Part shown: in pieces, positions 1-7,713 of the stretch
How the letters are laid out: every line of letters begins with the position of its first letter
Numbering within the stretch: the first letter of the stretch is position 1
Notes under the pieces: generated by a model
The model's input: the letters and a program-made list of their open reading frames with translations, nothing else
What the model was told of the DNA's origin: nothing
Database searches by the model: none
Position numbers and translations under genes: made by a program
NCBI GenBank assembly: GCA_017516285.1
Contig: JAFXDD010000021.1
Location: forward strand, 1-16,686
Origin: Lachnospiraceae bacterium
GTDB lineage: Bacteria; Bacillota_A; Clostridia; Lachnospirales; Lachnospiraceae
Direction of reading: 5' to 3'
DNA length: 16,686 bases

Positions 1-45
1 AACCGTTATTACTGTTTAAGGTTTTGTTCTCTGAATTTCTTCCAG

Positions 46-67
46 ACAGGATTTCCTTGTATCCTGT
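46..67. other. Hairpin of unknown role near left edge
   Basis: ACAGGAT (46-52) and ATCCTGT (61-67) form a perfect 7-bp stem with an 8-nt loop. Read on the plus strand it is followed by TTATT, too few T residues for a convincing terminator. It may end a plus-strand gene lying outside the window or lie in the trailer of the tRNA transcript. Nothing else in 1-116 could be assigned. Confidence 0.3.
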
Positions 68-116
68 TTATTAGGAATCTTTCAGGGTTGCATTGCTGTT
101 TATTTGTCAAGGTACT

Positions 117-151
117 TGAGTTCTCACTCAGCGCATCTCACATAAGATGCG
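117..151 (-). other. Two tandem hairpins 3' of the tRNA-Ser(GGA) gene
   Basis: Directly after the tRNA 3' end on the minus strand are CGCATCT/AGATGCG (132-138 with 145-151, 7 bp, 6-nt loop) and then TGAGT/ACTCA (117-121 with 126-130, 5 bp, 4-nt loop). They could stop transcription or mark the 3' processing site of the tRNA precursor. There is no T-run after either stem, so a standard intrinsic terminator is not supported. Confidence 0.35.
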
Positions 152-153
152 AC

Positions 154-242
154 CGCAGAAGGAGGGATTTGAACCCTCGCGCCGCTATTAACGACCTGCA
201 CCCTTTCCAGGGGTGTCCCTTCAGCCTCTTGGGTACTTCTGC
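154..242 (-). tRNA. tRNA-Ser(GGA)
   Basis: Read on the minus strand this is an 89-nt class II tRNA. The acceptor arms GCAGAAG (5') and CTTCTGC (3') pair over 7 bp and are followed by discriminator G, as expected for serine. The anticodon stem CACCC/GGGTG encloses the loop CTGGAAA, giving anticodon GGA (reads UCC and UCU). A long variable arm follows the anticodon stem, and the T arm carries GGTTCAAATCC. The terminal CCA is not encoded, so it must be added after transcription. It lies 81 nt downstream of the other serine tRNA and probably shares its transcript; I see no convincing promoter of its own in the gap. Confidence 0.95.
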
Positions 243-323
243 AAACTGGAAGAAATACTTTAATCAGCATCCATTCTTCTCTATATAGGATTGCATCTAT
301 ACTCCGAGGAGCCAGCACTCCAG

Positions 324-409
324 CGGAGAGGGTGGGATTCGAACCCACGCGCCCTTCCGGACAAACGGTTTTCAAGACCGCCTCGTTGTGACCACTTCGA
401 TACCTCTCC
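324..409 (-). tRNA. tRNA-Ser(TGA)
   Basis: Minus-strand class II tRNA of 86 nt. Acceptor arms GGAGAGG and CCTCTCC pair over 7 bp, with discriminator G (324). The anticodon loop CTTGAAA, between CGGT and ACCG arms, gives anticodon TGA (reads UCA, and UCG/UCU by wobble). A long variable arm typical of serine tRNAs follows, and the T arm holds GGTTCGAATCC. CCA is not encoded. It is the first gene of the tRNA unit: a near-consensus promoter lies 31 nt upstream of its 5' end and a 7-bp leader hairpin immediately precedes it. Confidence 0.96.
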
Positions 410-413
410 GTAA

Positions 414-431
414 CCGCTGACTTATCAGCGG
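414..431 (-). other. Leader hairpin before tRNA-Ser(TGA)
   Basis: CCGCTGA (414-420) and TCAGCGG (425-431) form a perfect 7-bp stem with a 4-nt loop ending 4 nt before the mature tRNA 5' end. A stem in this place could help present the precursor to RNase P or keep the leader from misfolding with the tRNA. Role inferred only from position. Confidence 0.5.
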
Positions 432-439
432 CAATTAGT

Positions 440-468
440 ATCATATCAAAAGTCATTCCAATTGTCAA
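440..468 (-). promoter_or_regulatory. Promoter of the tRNA-Ser pair
   Basis: On the minus strand TTGACA (463-468) and TATGAT (440-445) are separated by exactly 17 bp. The stretch just upstream (about 470-500) is a series of A-tracts on the transcribed side, the usual make-up of an UP element at strong stable-RNA promoters. There is no hairpin terminator between the tex stop codon (504) and this promoter, so tex transcripts may also run into the tRNAs. Confidence 0.85.
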
Positions 469-503
469 CAACTTTTTTCAACTAATTTTTATTTTTTTTA
501 CAG

Positions 504-2672
504 TTAATTTTTATTTATCTTCATGGTAAGTGCAATGCGCTTTTTGTTGACATCCACACTCATAACCTGAACTTCCACTATATCACCCAGTTTTACCACA
601 TCCAATGGGTGCTTAATGTACTTTTCAGACATTTGAGAAATATGCACCAGACCATCCTGATGTACGCCTATATCCACAAAAACTCCGAAATCAATCACAT
701 TTCGCACTGTTCCCTTTAAAATCATACCCGGGGTTAAGTCCTTCATATCCAGCACATCGCTGCGAAGAATCGGTGCAGGCATCTCGTCACGCGGGTCGCG
801 GGCAGGCTTTACCAGTTCCTGAATCATGTCCGTAAGCGTCAATTCGCCCACGCCAATCTCTTCTGCCAGCTTCTTTTTATTCATCTTAGAAGTCAGTACA
901 GATACTGTTTTGCCAAGTCCGGTGCCATTTGCAAGCGCAGCTTTGTCCAAATTCAACTTACCCAAAAGCTTTTCACACGCTTCATAAGACTCCGGATGCA
1001 CACTGGTCGTGTCAAGCGGATTATCCCCACCTGTAATACGCATAAAACCGGCACACTGCTCATATGCCTTTGGTCCCAGCTTAGACACCTTTAGCAGCTG
1101 TTTTCGATTGGTGAAGCGACCGTTTGTTTCACGATACTCTACGATATTTTTGGCAAGTGTTTTGCTGATGCCGGAAATATATGCTAAAAGCGGTGCTGAA
1201 GCAGTGTTTAGGTCTACGCCCACTTTATTTACGCAGTCCTCTACAACACCGGTTAACGTATCGTTTAGTTTCTTTTGATTCATATCATGCTGATATTGAC
1301 CCACACCGATAGACTTTGGATCTATCTTTACCAGCTCTGCCAAAGGATCCTGCAAACGTCTGGCTATGCTGGCAGCACTTCTCTGAGCTACGTCAAAATC
1401 CGGAAATTCCTCTGTAGCCAGCTTGCTGGCACTGTAAACAGAAGCCCCTGCTTCATTTACAATTACATATTGTACCGGCTCCTTAATTTCCTTTAACAAA
1501 GAAACAATGACCTGTTCTGACTCTCTGGAGGCAGTACCATTTCCTACACTGATTATATCAATATGGTACTTGGCAATTAATTTCTTTAACTCACGCTTAG
1601 CCTCTTCCACCTTATTCTGAGGTTCCGTAGGGAAAATAACCTTGGTATCCAGTACCTTGCCGGTAGCATCTACAACTGCCAGCTTACAGCCGGTACGGAA
1701 GGCAGGGTCCCAGCCCAGCACCACCTTGCCGGCAACAGGTGGCTGCATAAGAAGCATTTCCAAATTCTTGCCAAATACATTGATAGCACCATCCTCTGCC
1801 TTTTCTGTCAGTTCATTACGCACCTCACGTTCGATGGCTGGAGCAATTAGTCTGTCATATGCATCCTGCACCACTTCCTTTAAAATCGGCGTGGTATATG
1901 GATTATCCGTAATAATAACCTGATTTTCCAGATAACCGATAATACGCTCTACCGGTGCAACTACCTTAACAGTCAGGATTTTTTCTTTTTCACCACGGTT
2001 CAGAGCCAGAATACGATGCCCCGCAGCCTTCACCAGCTTTTCTTCGAAATCATAGTAATTCTCATAAACACTCTTAACCTCTGCATCCTTAGCAGTACTC
2101 TTTATAGTACCTTCCTGCATAGTGAAATCACGAATATAAATGCGATAATCCGCTTCGTCAGAAATCTGCTCTGCAATAATATCCTCTGCTCCCTGTAAAG
2201 CCTCGTCCGCAGTAGCAACTTCCTTTCCTTCTATATCAGAGATATATTTGGAAGCCTCCACCAGCACATCCTCCGTGGCAGTCTGCTCTAATATATAAGT
2301 TGCAAGAGGTTGCAAGCCCTTTTCCTTTGCCACGCTGGCACGTGTCTTTCTCTTTGGCCTGTAAGGACGATATAAATCCTCCACCAAAACCAATGTTTCC
2401 GCAGCCAAGATTTTCTCCTTCAACTCCTCTGTCAAAGCCCCCTGCTCTTCAATGCTGCTCAGCACCTGCTCCTTTTTCTCCTCCAGATTACGCAAATACT
2501 GCAAGCGTTCGTGCAGATTACGCAGCTGTTCATCATTCAGAGCCCCTGTAGCCTCCTTACGATATCTGGAAATAAAAGGAATGGTGTTCCCTTCATCAAT
2601 CAGCTGCACAGCAGCCTCTACCTGAGATTTTTTAATTTCAAGCTCCTGTGCTATTTTTAAGCAAATGTCCAT
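504..2672 (-). CDS. tex: Tex family S1 RNA-binding protein
   Basis: A 722-residue protein with the full Tex layout. The N-terminal helical region opens with the family signature around DEGNTIPFISRYRKEATGAL (residues 26-45). A YqgF-like RNase H fold follows (about 316-445, with GWDPAFRTGCKLAVVD), then tandem helix-hairpin-helix repeats (about 486-560, with LLAYISGISKTLAKNIVEYR), and a C-terminal S1 domain (about 646-720, with GVFVDIG and GLVHISQMS). Tex proteins bind nucleic acid and affect transcription and RNA turnover; the exact role here is unknown. The open frame extends 27 codons further upstream (to 2753), but I chose the ATG at 2672: it has GAGGA 7 nt ahead, the protein then starts as Tex homologues do, and the predicted promoter overlaps the longer N-terminus. 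Divergent from the DUF975 gene. Ends in TAA. Confidence 0.96.
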   Translation of the reverse strand: MDICLKIAQELEIKKSQVEAAVQLIDEGNTIPFISRYRKEATGALNDEQLRNLHERLQYLRNLEEKKEQVLSSIEEQGALTEELKEKILAAETLVLVEDLYRPYRPKRKTRASVAKEKGLQPLATYILEQTATEDVLVEASKYISDIEGKEVATADEALQGAEDIIAEQISDEADYRIYIRDFTMQEGTIKSTAKDAEVKSVYENYYDFEEKLVKAAGHRILALNRGEKEKILTVKVVAPVERIIGYLENQVIITDNPYTTPILKEVVQDAYDRLIAPAIEREVRNELTEKAEDGAINVFGKNLEMLLMQPPVAGKVVLGWDPAFRTGCKLAVVDATGKVLDTKVIFPTEPQNKVEEAKRELKKLIAKYHIDIISVGNGTASRESEQVIVSLLKEIKEPVQYVIVNEAGASVYSASKLATEEFPDFDVAQRSAASIARRLQDPLAELVKIDPKSIGVGQYQHDMNQKKLNDTLTGVVEDCVNKVGVDLNTASAPLLAYISGISKTLAKNIVEYRETNGRFTNRKQLLKVSKLGPKAYEQCAGFMRITGGDNPLDTTSVHPESYEACEKLLGKLNLDKAALANGTGLGKTVSVLTSKMNKKKLAEEIGVGELTLTDMIQELVKPARDPRDEMPAPILRSDVLDMKDLTPGMILKGTVRNVIDFGVFVDIGVHQDGLVHISQMSEKYIKHPLDVVKLGDIVEVQVMSVDVNKKRIALTMKINKN

Positions 2673-2679
2673 GTAATTG

Positions 2680-2684
2680 TCCTC
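2680..2684 (-). promoter_or_regulatory. Ribosome binding site that fixes the tex start
   Basis: GAGGA on the minus strand, 7 nt before the ATG at 2672. No comparable site precedes the in-frame ATG codons at 2705 or 2753, which supports the shorter Tex protein. Confidence 0.75.
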
Positions 2685-2720
2685 GCGGTCTGTAATTATT
2701 TGCATTTTTGCATATGCACT

Positions 2721-2749
2721 AGTATACAATTTTTCCGAGCATTTTTCAA
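2721..2749 (-). promoter_or_regulatory. tex promoter
   Basis: TTGAAA (2744-2749) and TATACT (2721-2726) on the minus strand with a 17-bp spacer. Transcription would begin near 2714, giving a leader of about 40 nt. Its -35 box lies 23 bp from the -35 box of the divergent DUF975 promoter, so the two polymerases would bind back to back. Confidence 0.75.
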
Positions 2750-2772
2750 ACAAAATTTTTAAACCAGCACGA

Positions 2773-2801
2773 TTGCATATAACACGTTAAAGTGCTATAC
2801 T
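2773..2801 (+). promoter_or_regulatory. Promoter of the DUF975 gene
   Basis: TTGCAT (2773-2778) and TATACT (2796-2801) with a 17-bp spacer; start expected near 2808, 30 nt before the ATG. A 13-bp direct repeat, AACAAAATTTTTA, lies once upstream of the -35 box (2749-2761) and once just after the expected start (2809-2821). Confidence 0.75.
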
Positions 2802-2837
2802 ATATATTAACAAAATTTTTATCACGGAGGAAAAATA

Positions 2838-3806
2838 ATGTACAAAACAACACGTCAGCTGAAGCAGGAAGCTAAGCAGGCGCTGGCCGGTAAATGGCCT
2901 TTAGCAATTGCTATGACCCTTGTTTCAGGCTTTATCGGAGTAAGCCTTAGTTACCCTACTCAAAACGGAATTATGGTAACTCTCTTTTCACTTATAAGCA
3001 CCGCACTCAGTGTTATTTTAAACGTCGGCCTCTTAAGCTTTTTGTTAAAGCTTTGCTGCGGCCAGAAGGACCAGGCTGCATTCAAAGACCTTTTTTATGG
3101 TTTTCAATGTCATCCGGGCAAAGCACTTTTACTATATCTGTTAATGATACTGTATCTGTTACCTGGAACACTTATTTACGCCATATTAGCAGTTGTCTTT
3201 TTGTTTACCATGCTTGCCGGCGCAGGTGCTGATATTGCTTCTATTATGTATGGTTCTTCCCTTTATTTTGATCCGACTGCATACATAGGCTTCTTGGGAG
3301 TATTCCTTTTGTTTACCTTGCTCTATATCATATATGCAGTTTACATCAGTACCACTTATGGTCAGGTTTACTATCTGTTACTGGATTATCCTGAATTGCC
3401 TGCCACAGAGATTTGGAAGCGTTCCAAGCAGTTAATGAAGGGCAACAGATGGCGCATGATTAAGCTGCAATTAAGCTTTGTTCCGATACTGCTGCTTTTC
3501 GCCATCGCTTTTGCATGCCTTAGCATAATACCGGCTTTGATTATTGTAGGTACCATTCTCTTCTTTGTTGCTACCTTATGGGTGGGTGTACACATGAATA
3601 CGGCGCTTACCGCTTTTTATCTGGACCTTGTTCAGATACAGGCTGCCAAAAATTATAAAGCTACTGCAAATCAGTACACCACTTATACAGCAACCGATAC
3701 TATCAGTGATACAAACCTGACACATGACTGTGAAGCCGCACATCCTGAGACACAGGATAGCAGCGAAAGAAATTATAGCGGAATTGACCCTGAAACATTT
3801 AAATAA
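2838..3806 (+). CDS. DUF975 family integral membrane protein
   Basis: 322 residues. It begins with the DUF975 signature of basic and small residues (TRQLKQEAKQALAGKWPLAI, residues 5-24) leading into the first membrane span, and has a mid-protein segment typical of the family: YYLLLDYPELPATEIWKRS followed by LMKGNRWRMIKLQLSF (about residues 179-214). Roughly six hydrophobic spans are visible (about 22-38, 45-70, 96-125, 147-170, 213-233, 235-258). The last 48 residues are a polar, Thr/Ser-rich tail with no match I recognise, probably cytoplasmic. The function of the family is unknown; a role in membrane or envelope upkeep is only a guess. Start chosen at the ATG with GGAGG 7 nt ahead (2826-2830). 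Monocistronic, with its own promoter and a shared terminator against prfB. Confidence 0.88.
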   Translation: MYKTTRQLKQEAKQALAGKWPLAIAMTLVSGFIGVSLSYPTQNGIMVTLFSLISTALSVILNVGLLSFLLKLCCGQKDQAAFKDLFYGFQCHPGKALLLYLLMILYLLPGTLIYAILAVVFLFTMLAGAGADIASIMYGSSLYFDPTAYIGFLGVFLLFTLLYIIYAVYISTTYGQVYYLLLDYPELPATEIWKRSKQLMKGNRWRMIKLQLSFVPILLLFAIAFACLSIIPALIIVGTILFFVATLWVGVHMNTALTAFYLDLVQIQAAKNYKATANQYTTYTATDTISDTNLTHDCEAAHPETQDSSERNYSGIDPETFK

Positions 3807-3815
3807 AGATTTATG

Positions 3816-3853
3816 TAAAAAGACCAGGAACATCATTGCTCCTGGTCTCCTTT
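3816..3853. terminator. Bidirectional terminator between the DUF975 gene and prfB
   Basis: A perfect 9-bp stem (AGACCAGGA 3821-3829 with TCCTGGTCT 3840-3848) and 10-nt loop. On the plus strand it is followed by CCTTTTAT; on the minus strand by TTTT. It therefore serves both convergent genes. The right half lies inside the last codons of prfB, and the prfB stop codon is in the loop. Confidence 0.85.
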
Positions 3854-4954
3854 TATATTCAGTGATTTTAAATATGCATTTATAAACGGGTCAATGGCTC
3901 CATCCAGTACGGCATCTACATTGCCGCTTTCCTCACTGGTACGGTGGTCCTTGACCATGGTATATGGCTGCAGGACATACGAACGAATCTGATTGCCCCA
4001 GCCTATTTCTTTGACCTCACCGCGGATGTCGGACAGCTTCTCGGCATTGCTTTCCTGCTTGAGCATATACAGCTTGGCCTTTAACATCTGCATAGCCTTG
4101 TCCTTATTCTGATGCTGGCTTCGTTCATTCTGGCACTGTACCACAATGCCTGTCGGTAAATGGGTAATACGAATAGCTGAAGAGGTCTTGTTGATATGCT
4201 GACCACCGGCACCGCTGCTTCGGTAGGTGTCAATACGCAAATCATCCAGATTAATTTCTACATCTACATCCTCTTCGATTTCCGGCATGACATCCAGTGA
4301 TACAAAAGAGGTCTGCCGCTTGCCCTGAGCGTTAAATGGTGAGATACGCACCAAGCGATGCACACCTTTCTCGCTCTTCAAATAACCGTAGGCATTTTCG
4401 CCATTTACCTGCCAGGTCACGGACTTAATGCCGGCCTCGTCACCATCCAGATAATCCAACACCTCAATACTAAAGCCCTTTCGCTCTGCCCAACGGGTAT
4501 ACATACGATACAGCATGCTGGCCCAGTCGCAGCTTTCGGTGCCGCCTGCACCGGCATTCAATTTCAAAATGGCATTATTCCTGTCATATTCGCCGGAAAG
4601 CAGGGTACTGATACGTACCTCCTCTAACTTACTGATAAAATCCTCCAGCTCTGCCTCTATCTCGGGAATGAGACTTTCATCCTCTTCCTCATAGCCCATC
4701 TCAATCAAAGTAAAAATATCATCCTTTTGATTGGATAGCCCCTGCATCAAGGACACTGTATCCTTTAAATTCTTTAATTCCTTCATGCGCTTGTTGGAGT
4801 AATCCGGGTCATCCCAGAAGCCCGGGGCTTCCATTTCCATCTCCAGCTCTTCAATACGCTTTTCCTTGCTCTCCAGGTCAAGGGAAGCTCTTACCTCTGC
4901 CAAAGGGGTCTCATAGGTCATAAGCTTCTGCTTCATCTGATCTAATTCTATCAT
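3833..4954 (-). CDS. prfB: Peptide chain release factor 2 (RF2)
   Basis: 373 residues. RF2 recognises UGA and UAA stop codons and triggers peptide release on the ribosome. The stop-recognition tripeptide SPF (205-207), specific to RF2, and the catalytic GGQ (250-252, in SSGAGGQHINKTSSAIR) are intact; the residue three before GAGGQ-type motif positions is Ser (SSGAGGQ). Many bacteria need a +1 programmed frameshift near codon 26 (CTTTGAC). Here the same place reads CTT GAC for Leu25-Asp26 in one continuous frame, so no frameshift is needed. It is the second gene of a secA-prfB operon, starting 16 nt after the secA stop, with GGAGG 4 nt before the ATG. It ends in TGA, the only such stop among the ten protein genes here. 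Confidence 0.97.
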   Translation of the reverse strand: MIELDQMKQKLMTYETPLAEVRASLDLESKEKRIEELEMEMEAPGFWDDPDYSNKRMKELKNLKDTVSLMQGLSNQKDDIFTLIEMGYEEEDESLIPEIEAELEDFISKLEEVRISTLLSGEYDRNNAILKLNAGAGGTESCDWASMLYRMYTRWAERKGFSIEVLDYLDGDEAGIKSVTWQVNGENAYGYLKSEKGVHRLVRISPFNAQGKRQTSFVSLDVMPEIEEDVDVEINLDDLRIDTYRSSGAGGQHINKTSSAIRITHLPTGIVVQCQNERSQHQNKDKAMQMLKAKLYMLKQESNAEKLSDIRGEVKEIGWGNQIRSYVLQPYTMVKDHRTSEESGNVDAVLDGAIDPFINAYLKSLNIKGDQEQ

Positions 4955-4970
4955 ACTTCCTCCAAAGAAG

Positions 4971-7535
4971 TTATTTTAAACGACCACAGCACTGCTTGTA
5001 CTTTCTGCCGGAACCACATGGACACGGATCGTTCGGATAAATACGTGCTTCCTTCTTTACCGGCTTACGTGCAGCTGTATCGTCCTTATTGGTGCCGGTT
5101 ACCTTGGCAACCTGCTCACGCTCTACCTTCTGTTCAATCTTTACTCGATACAAAATACGTACAGTATCTTCTTTAATATTGGCAGTCATGGCGTCAAACA
5201 TATCATAGCCTGCCATTTTGTATTCAACCAACGGGTCACGCTGACCATAGGAAGCAAGGCCTGCGCCCTGACGCAGCTGATCCATATCATCGATGTGATC
5301 CATCCACTTGCGGTCAATAACCTTTAACAGAATAACACGCTCAATTTCGCGCATGCTCTCAGCCTCCGGAAACTCTGCTTCCTTGGCTTCGTAAAGCTTC
5401 ACTGCCTCTTCCTTTAACTGTTGCTTTAAGTTATTCTTCTTGGTTTTGTGAATTCTATCCATGGTAATCGGCTCTAACGGCACGATTGGCAGCAGGATAG
5501 TATTGAGCTCCTGTAAATCCCACTCTGCAGGCTCTGCATCGTCACTGATAACCGTGTCTACACTGTTGTCCACAATATCCTGAACCATCTTGAGAATGGA
5601 ATCACGCATGCTTTCGCCATTCAGTACGCGAAGACGTTCATCATAAATAATCTCTCGCTGCTCATTCATAACACCATCGTATTCTAATAAATTCTTACGA
5701 ATACCATAGTTGTTGGTCTCAATCTTTTTCTGGGCACCCTCAATAGCCTTGGTAAGGGAGCTGTGCTCAATCTCCTGATTCTCAGGAATACCCAATGCAT
5801 TAAATACACCAATCAGTCTCTCAGAACCAAACAGACGCATCAGGTCATCCTCTAAGGAAATAAAGAACTGAGACTCACCCGGGTCACCCTGACGACCGGA
5901 ACGACCGCGCAGCTGATTATCAATACGTCTGGATTCATGACGCTCCGTACCTACGATACGTAAACCTCCCGCAGCCCTGGCCTCATCATCCAGCTTAATA
6001 TCGGTACCACGTCCTGCCATATTGGTGGCAATGGTAACTGCACCATGAATACCTGCATCTGCCACGATTTCAGCTTCCATTTCATGGAACTTGGCATTTA
6101 ATACCTTGTGCGGTATGCCTTCCTTACGAAGCAGCATACTCAGCTCTTCACTGGCTTCAATGGTAATGGTACCAACCAGTACAGGCTGTCCCTTAGCATG
6201 AGCTTCCTTGACAGACTGCACGATAGCATACAGCTTCTCCTTTCTGGTCTTGTATACGCTGTCCTGCTTGTCAATACGGGCAACCGGACGATTGGTAGGA
6301 ATCTCTACTACGTCCATGCCGTAAATATCACGGAATTCCTTTTCTTCGGTAAGGGCGGTACCTGTCATACCACTCTTTTTCTCAAATTTATTAAAGAAGT
6401 TCTGGAAGGTAATGGTGGCAAGGGTCTTGCTTTCACGCTTTACCTTTACCTTTTCCTTTGCTTCGATAGCCTGATGTAAGCCATCAGAATAACGACGACC
6501 CGGCATAATACGACCGGTAAACTCGTCTACAATCAAAACCTGGTCATCCTTTACTACATAATCCTGGTCACGGAACATCAGGTTATGAGCGCGCAGCGCC
6601 AGAATAATATTGTGCTGAATCTCTAAGTTTTCAGGGTCTGCATAATTTTCAATCTGGAAGAAACGCTCTACCTTGGCCATACCTTCTGCAGTAAGGTTGA
6701 TAATTTTGTCCTTTTCGTTTACTGAGAAATCGCCTGTCTCCTCCTGCTCAATGCCCATAATGGCATCCATCTTGGACAAGGCCTCCAGGTCCTTACCTCT
6801 CTTCATCTGGCGAGCCAAAATATCACATGCCTCGTACAGCTTGGTAGACTTGCCGCTTTGACCGGAAATAATAAGTGGAGTACGTGCTTCATCAATTAAT
6901 ACGGAGTCCACCTCATCGATGATGGCATAGTGGAGCTCACGAAGCACTAACTGCTCCTTATAAATAACCATGTTGTCACGCAGATAATCAAAGCCCAACT
7001 CATTATTGGTCACGTAAGTAATATCACAGGCATACTGTGCCCTTCTTTCCTCGGAATTCATGTGGTTTAATACCACACCAACTGTAAGACCCAGGAACTG
7101 ATGCACCTGTCCCATCCACTCTGCGTCACGATTTGCCAGATAATCATTAACAGTAACTACATGTACTCCTCTGCCCTCTAAAGCATTTAAATATGCCGGC
7201 AAAGTAGAAACCAGCGTCTTACCTTCACCGGTACGCATTTCTGCAATACGTCCCTGATGCAATATAATACCACCGATTAACTGCACACGGTAATGCTCCA
7301 TGTTAAGTACACGTCTGGCAGCCTCACGTACTGTGGCATAGGCCTCAGGCAATAAATCATCCAAAGTCTCCCCTGCTTTAAAACGTGACTTATACTCTGC
7401 AGTCTTTGCGCGCAGCTCCTCGTCGGAAAGCGCCATCATACCATCACGCAAGCTCTCAATCTTGTCCACTAAAGGTATAATACGCTTAATCTCCCTTTGA
7501 CTATGAGTGCCAAATAATTTATCTGTTATTTTCAT
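4971..7535 (-). CDS. secA: Preprotein translocase ATPase SecA
   Basis: 854 residues, usual for a Firmicutes SecA. This cytoplasmic motor drives unfolded secretory proteins through SecYEG using ATP. Visible: Walker A MRTGEGKT (100-107), DEVD box (207-210) followed by [15 protein letters not shown], the preprotein cross-linking domain after about residue 225, the second motor domain with GRGTDI and the arginine-rich [12 protein letters not shown] motif, and the C-terminal zinc-binding SEC-C tail with Cys838, Cys840, Cys849 and Cys850 ([14 protein letters not shown]). Start supported by MKITDKLFG, the common SecA opening, and AGGAGA about 10 nt upstream, a slightly long spacing. Has its own extended -10 promoter and is co-transcribed with prfB. 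Confidence 0.98.
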   Translation of the reverse strand: MKITDKLFGTHSQREIKRIIPLVDKIESLRDGMMALSDEELRAKTAEYKSRFKAGETLDDLLPEAYATVREAARRVLNMEHYRVQLIGGIILHQGRIAEMRTGEGKTLVSTLPAYLNALEGRGVHVVTVNDYLANRDAEWMGQVHQFLGLTVGVVLNHMNSEERRAQYACDITYVTNNELGFDYLRDNMVIYKEQLVLRELHYAIIDEVDSVLIDEARTPLIISGQSGKSTKLYEACDILARQMKRGKDLEALSKMDAIMGIEQEETGDFSVNEKDKIINLTAEGMAKVERFFQIENYADPENLEIQHNIILALRAHNLMFRDQDYVVKDDQVLIVDEFTGRIMPGRRYSDGLHQAIEAKEKVKVKRESKTLATITFQNFFNKFEKKSGMTGTALTEEKEFRDIYGMDVVEIPTNRPVARIDKQDSVYKTRKEKLYAIVQSVKEAHAKGQPVLVGTITIEASEELSMLLRKEGIPHKVLNAKFHEMEAEIVADAGIHGAVTIATNMAGRGTDIKLDDEARAAGGLRIVGTERHESRRIDNQLRGRSGRQGDPGESQFFISLEDDLMRLFGSERLIGVFNALGIPENQEIEHSSLTKAIEGAQKKIETNNYGIRKNLLEYDGVMNEQREIIYDERLRVLNGESMRDSILKMVQDIVDNSVDTVISDDAEPAEWDLQELNTILLPIVPLEPITMDRIHKTKKNNLKQQLKEEAVKLYEAKEAEFPEAESMREIERVILLKVIDRKWMDHIDDMDQLRQGAGLASYGQRDPLVEYKMAGYDMFDAMTANIKEDTVRILYRVKIEQKVEREQVAKVTGTNKDDTAARKPVKKEARIYPNDPCPCGSGRKYKQCCGRLK

Positions 7536-7580
7536 GTTAGGATAATCTCCTTTTCACCTTTTTGCATATAAATACATTTT

Positions 7581-7609
7581 ATTTTACCACGTTTTTCACA
7601 ATAGTTCAA
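7581..7609 (-). promoter_or_regulatory. secA-prfB promoter
   Basis: TTGAAC (7604-7609) and TAAAAT (7581-7586) on the minus strand, 17-bp spacer, with an extended -10 (TGG directly before TAAAAT). The -35 box lies inside an imperfect dyad, ATAGTT-N8-AACTAT (7601-7620). Start expected near 7574, leader about 40 nt. Confidence 0.78.
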
Positions 7610-7663
7610 CTTTTAACTATGAAGGAAAAGGAAACATTTTATTAATTTTTTGTTTCCAACATC

Positions 7664-7696
7664 AAAAACCGCCTGATGAGTATATCATCAAGCGGT
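7664..7696 (-). terminator. Terminator after the aminotransferase gene
   Basis: Minus strand: ACCGCtTGATGA, 5-nt loop, TCATCAgGCGGT (7668-7679 with 7685-7696), a 12-bp stem with one mismatch, then TTTT. It begins 17 nt after the stop codon and keeps the aminotransferase transcript apart from secA. Confidence 0.85.
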
Positions 7697-7713
7697 CTCT
7701 TGTTAATATGATA

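Noticed and set aside
2673..2753. 27-codon N-terminal extension of Tex
   Set aside because: It overlaps the predicted tex promoter boxes, has no ribosome binding site, and homologous Tex proteins begin close to the ATG at 2672.
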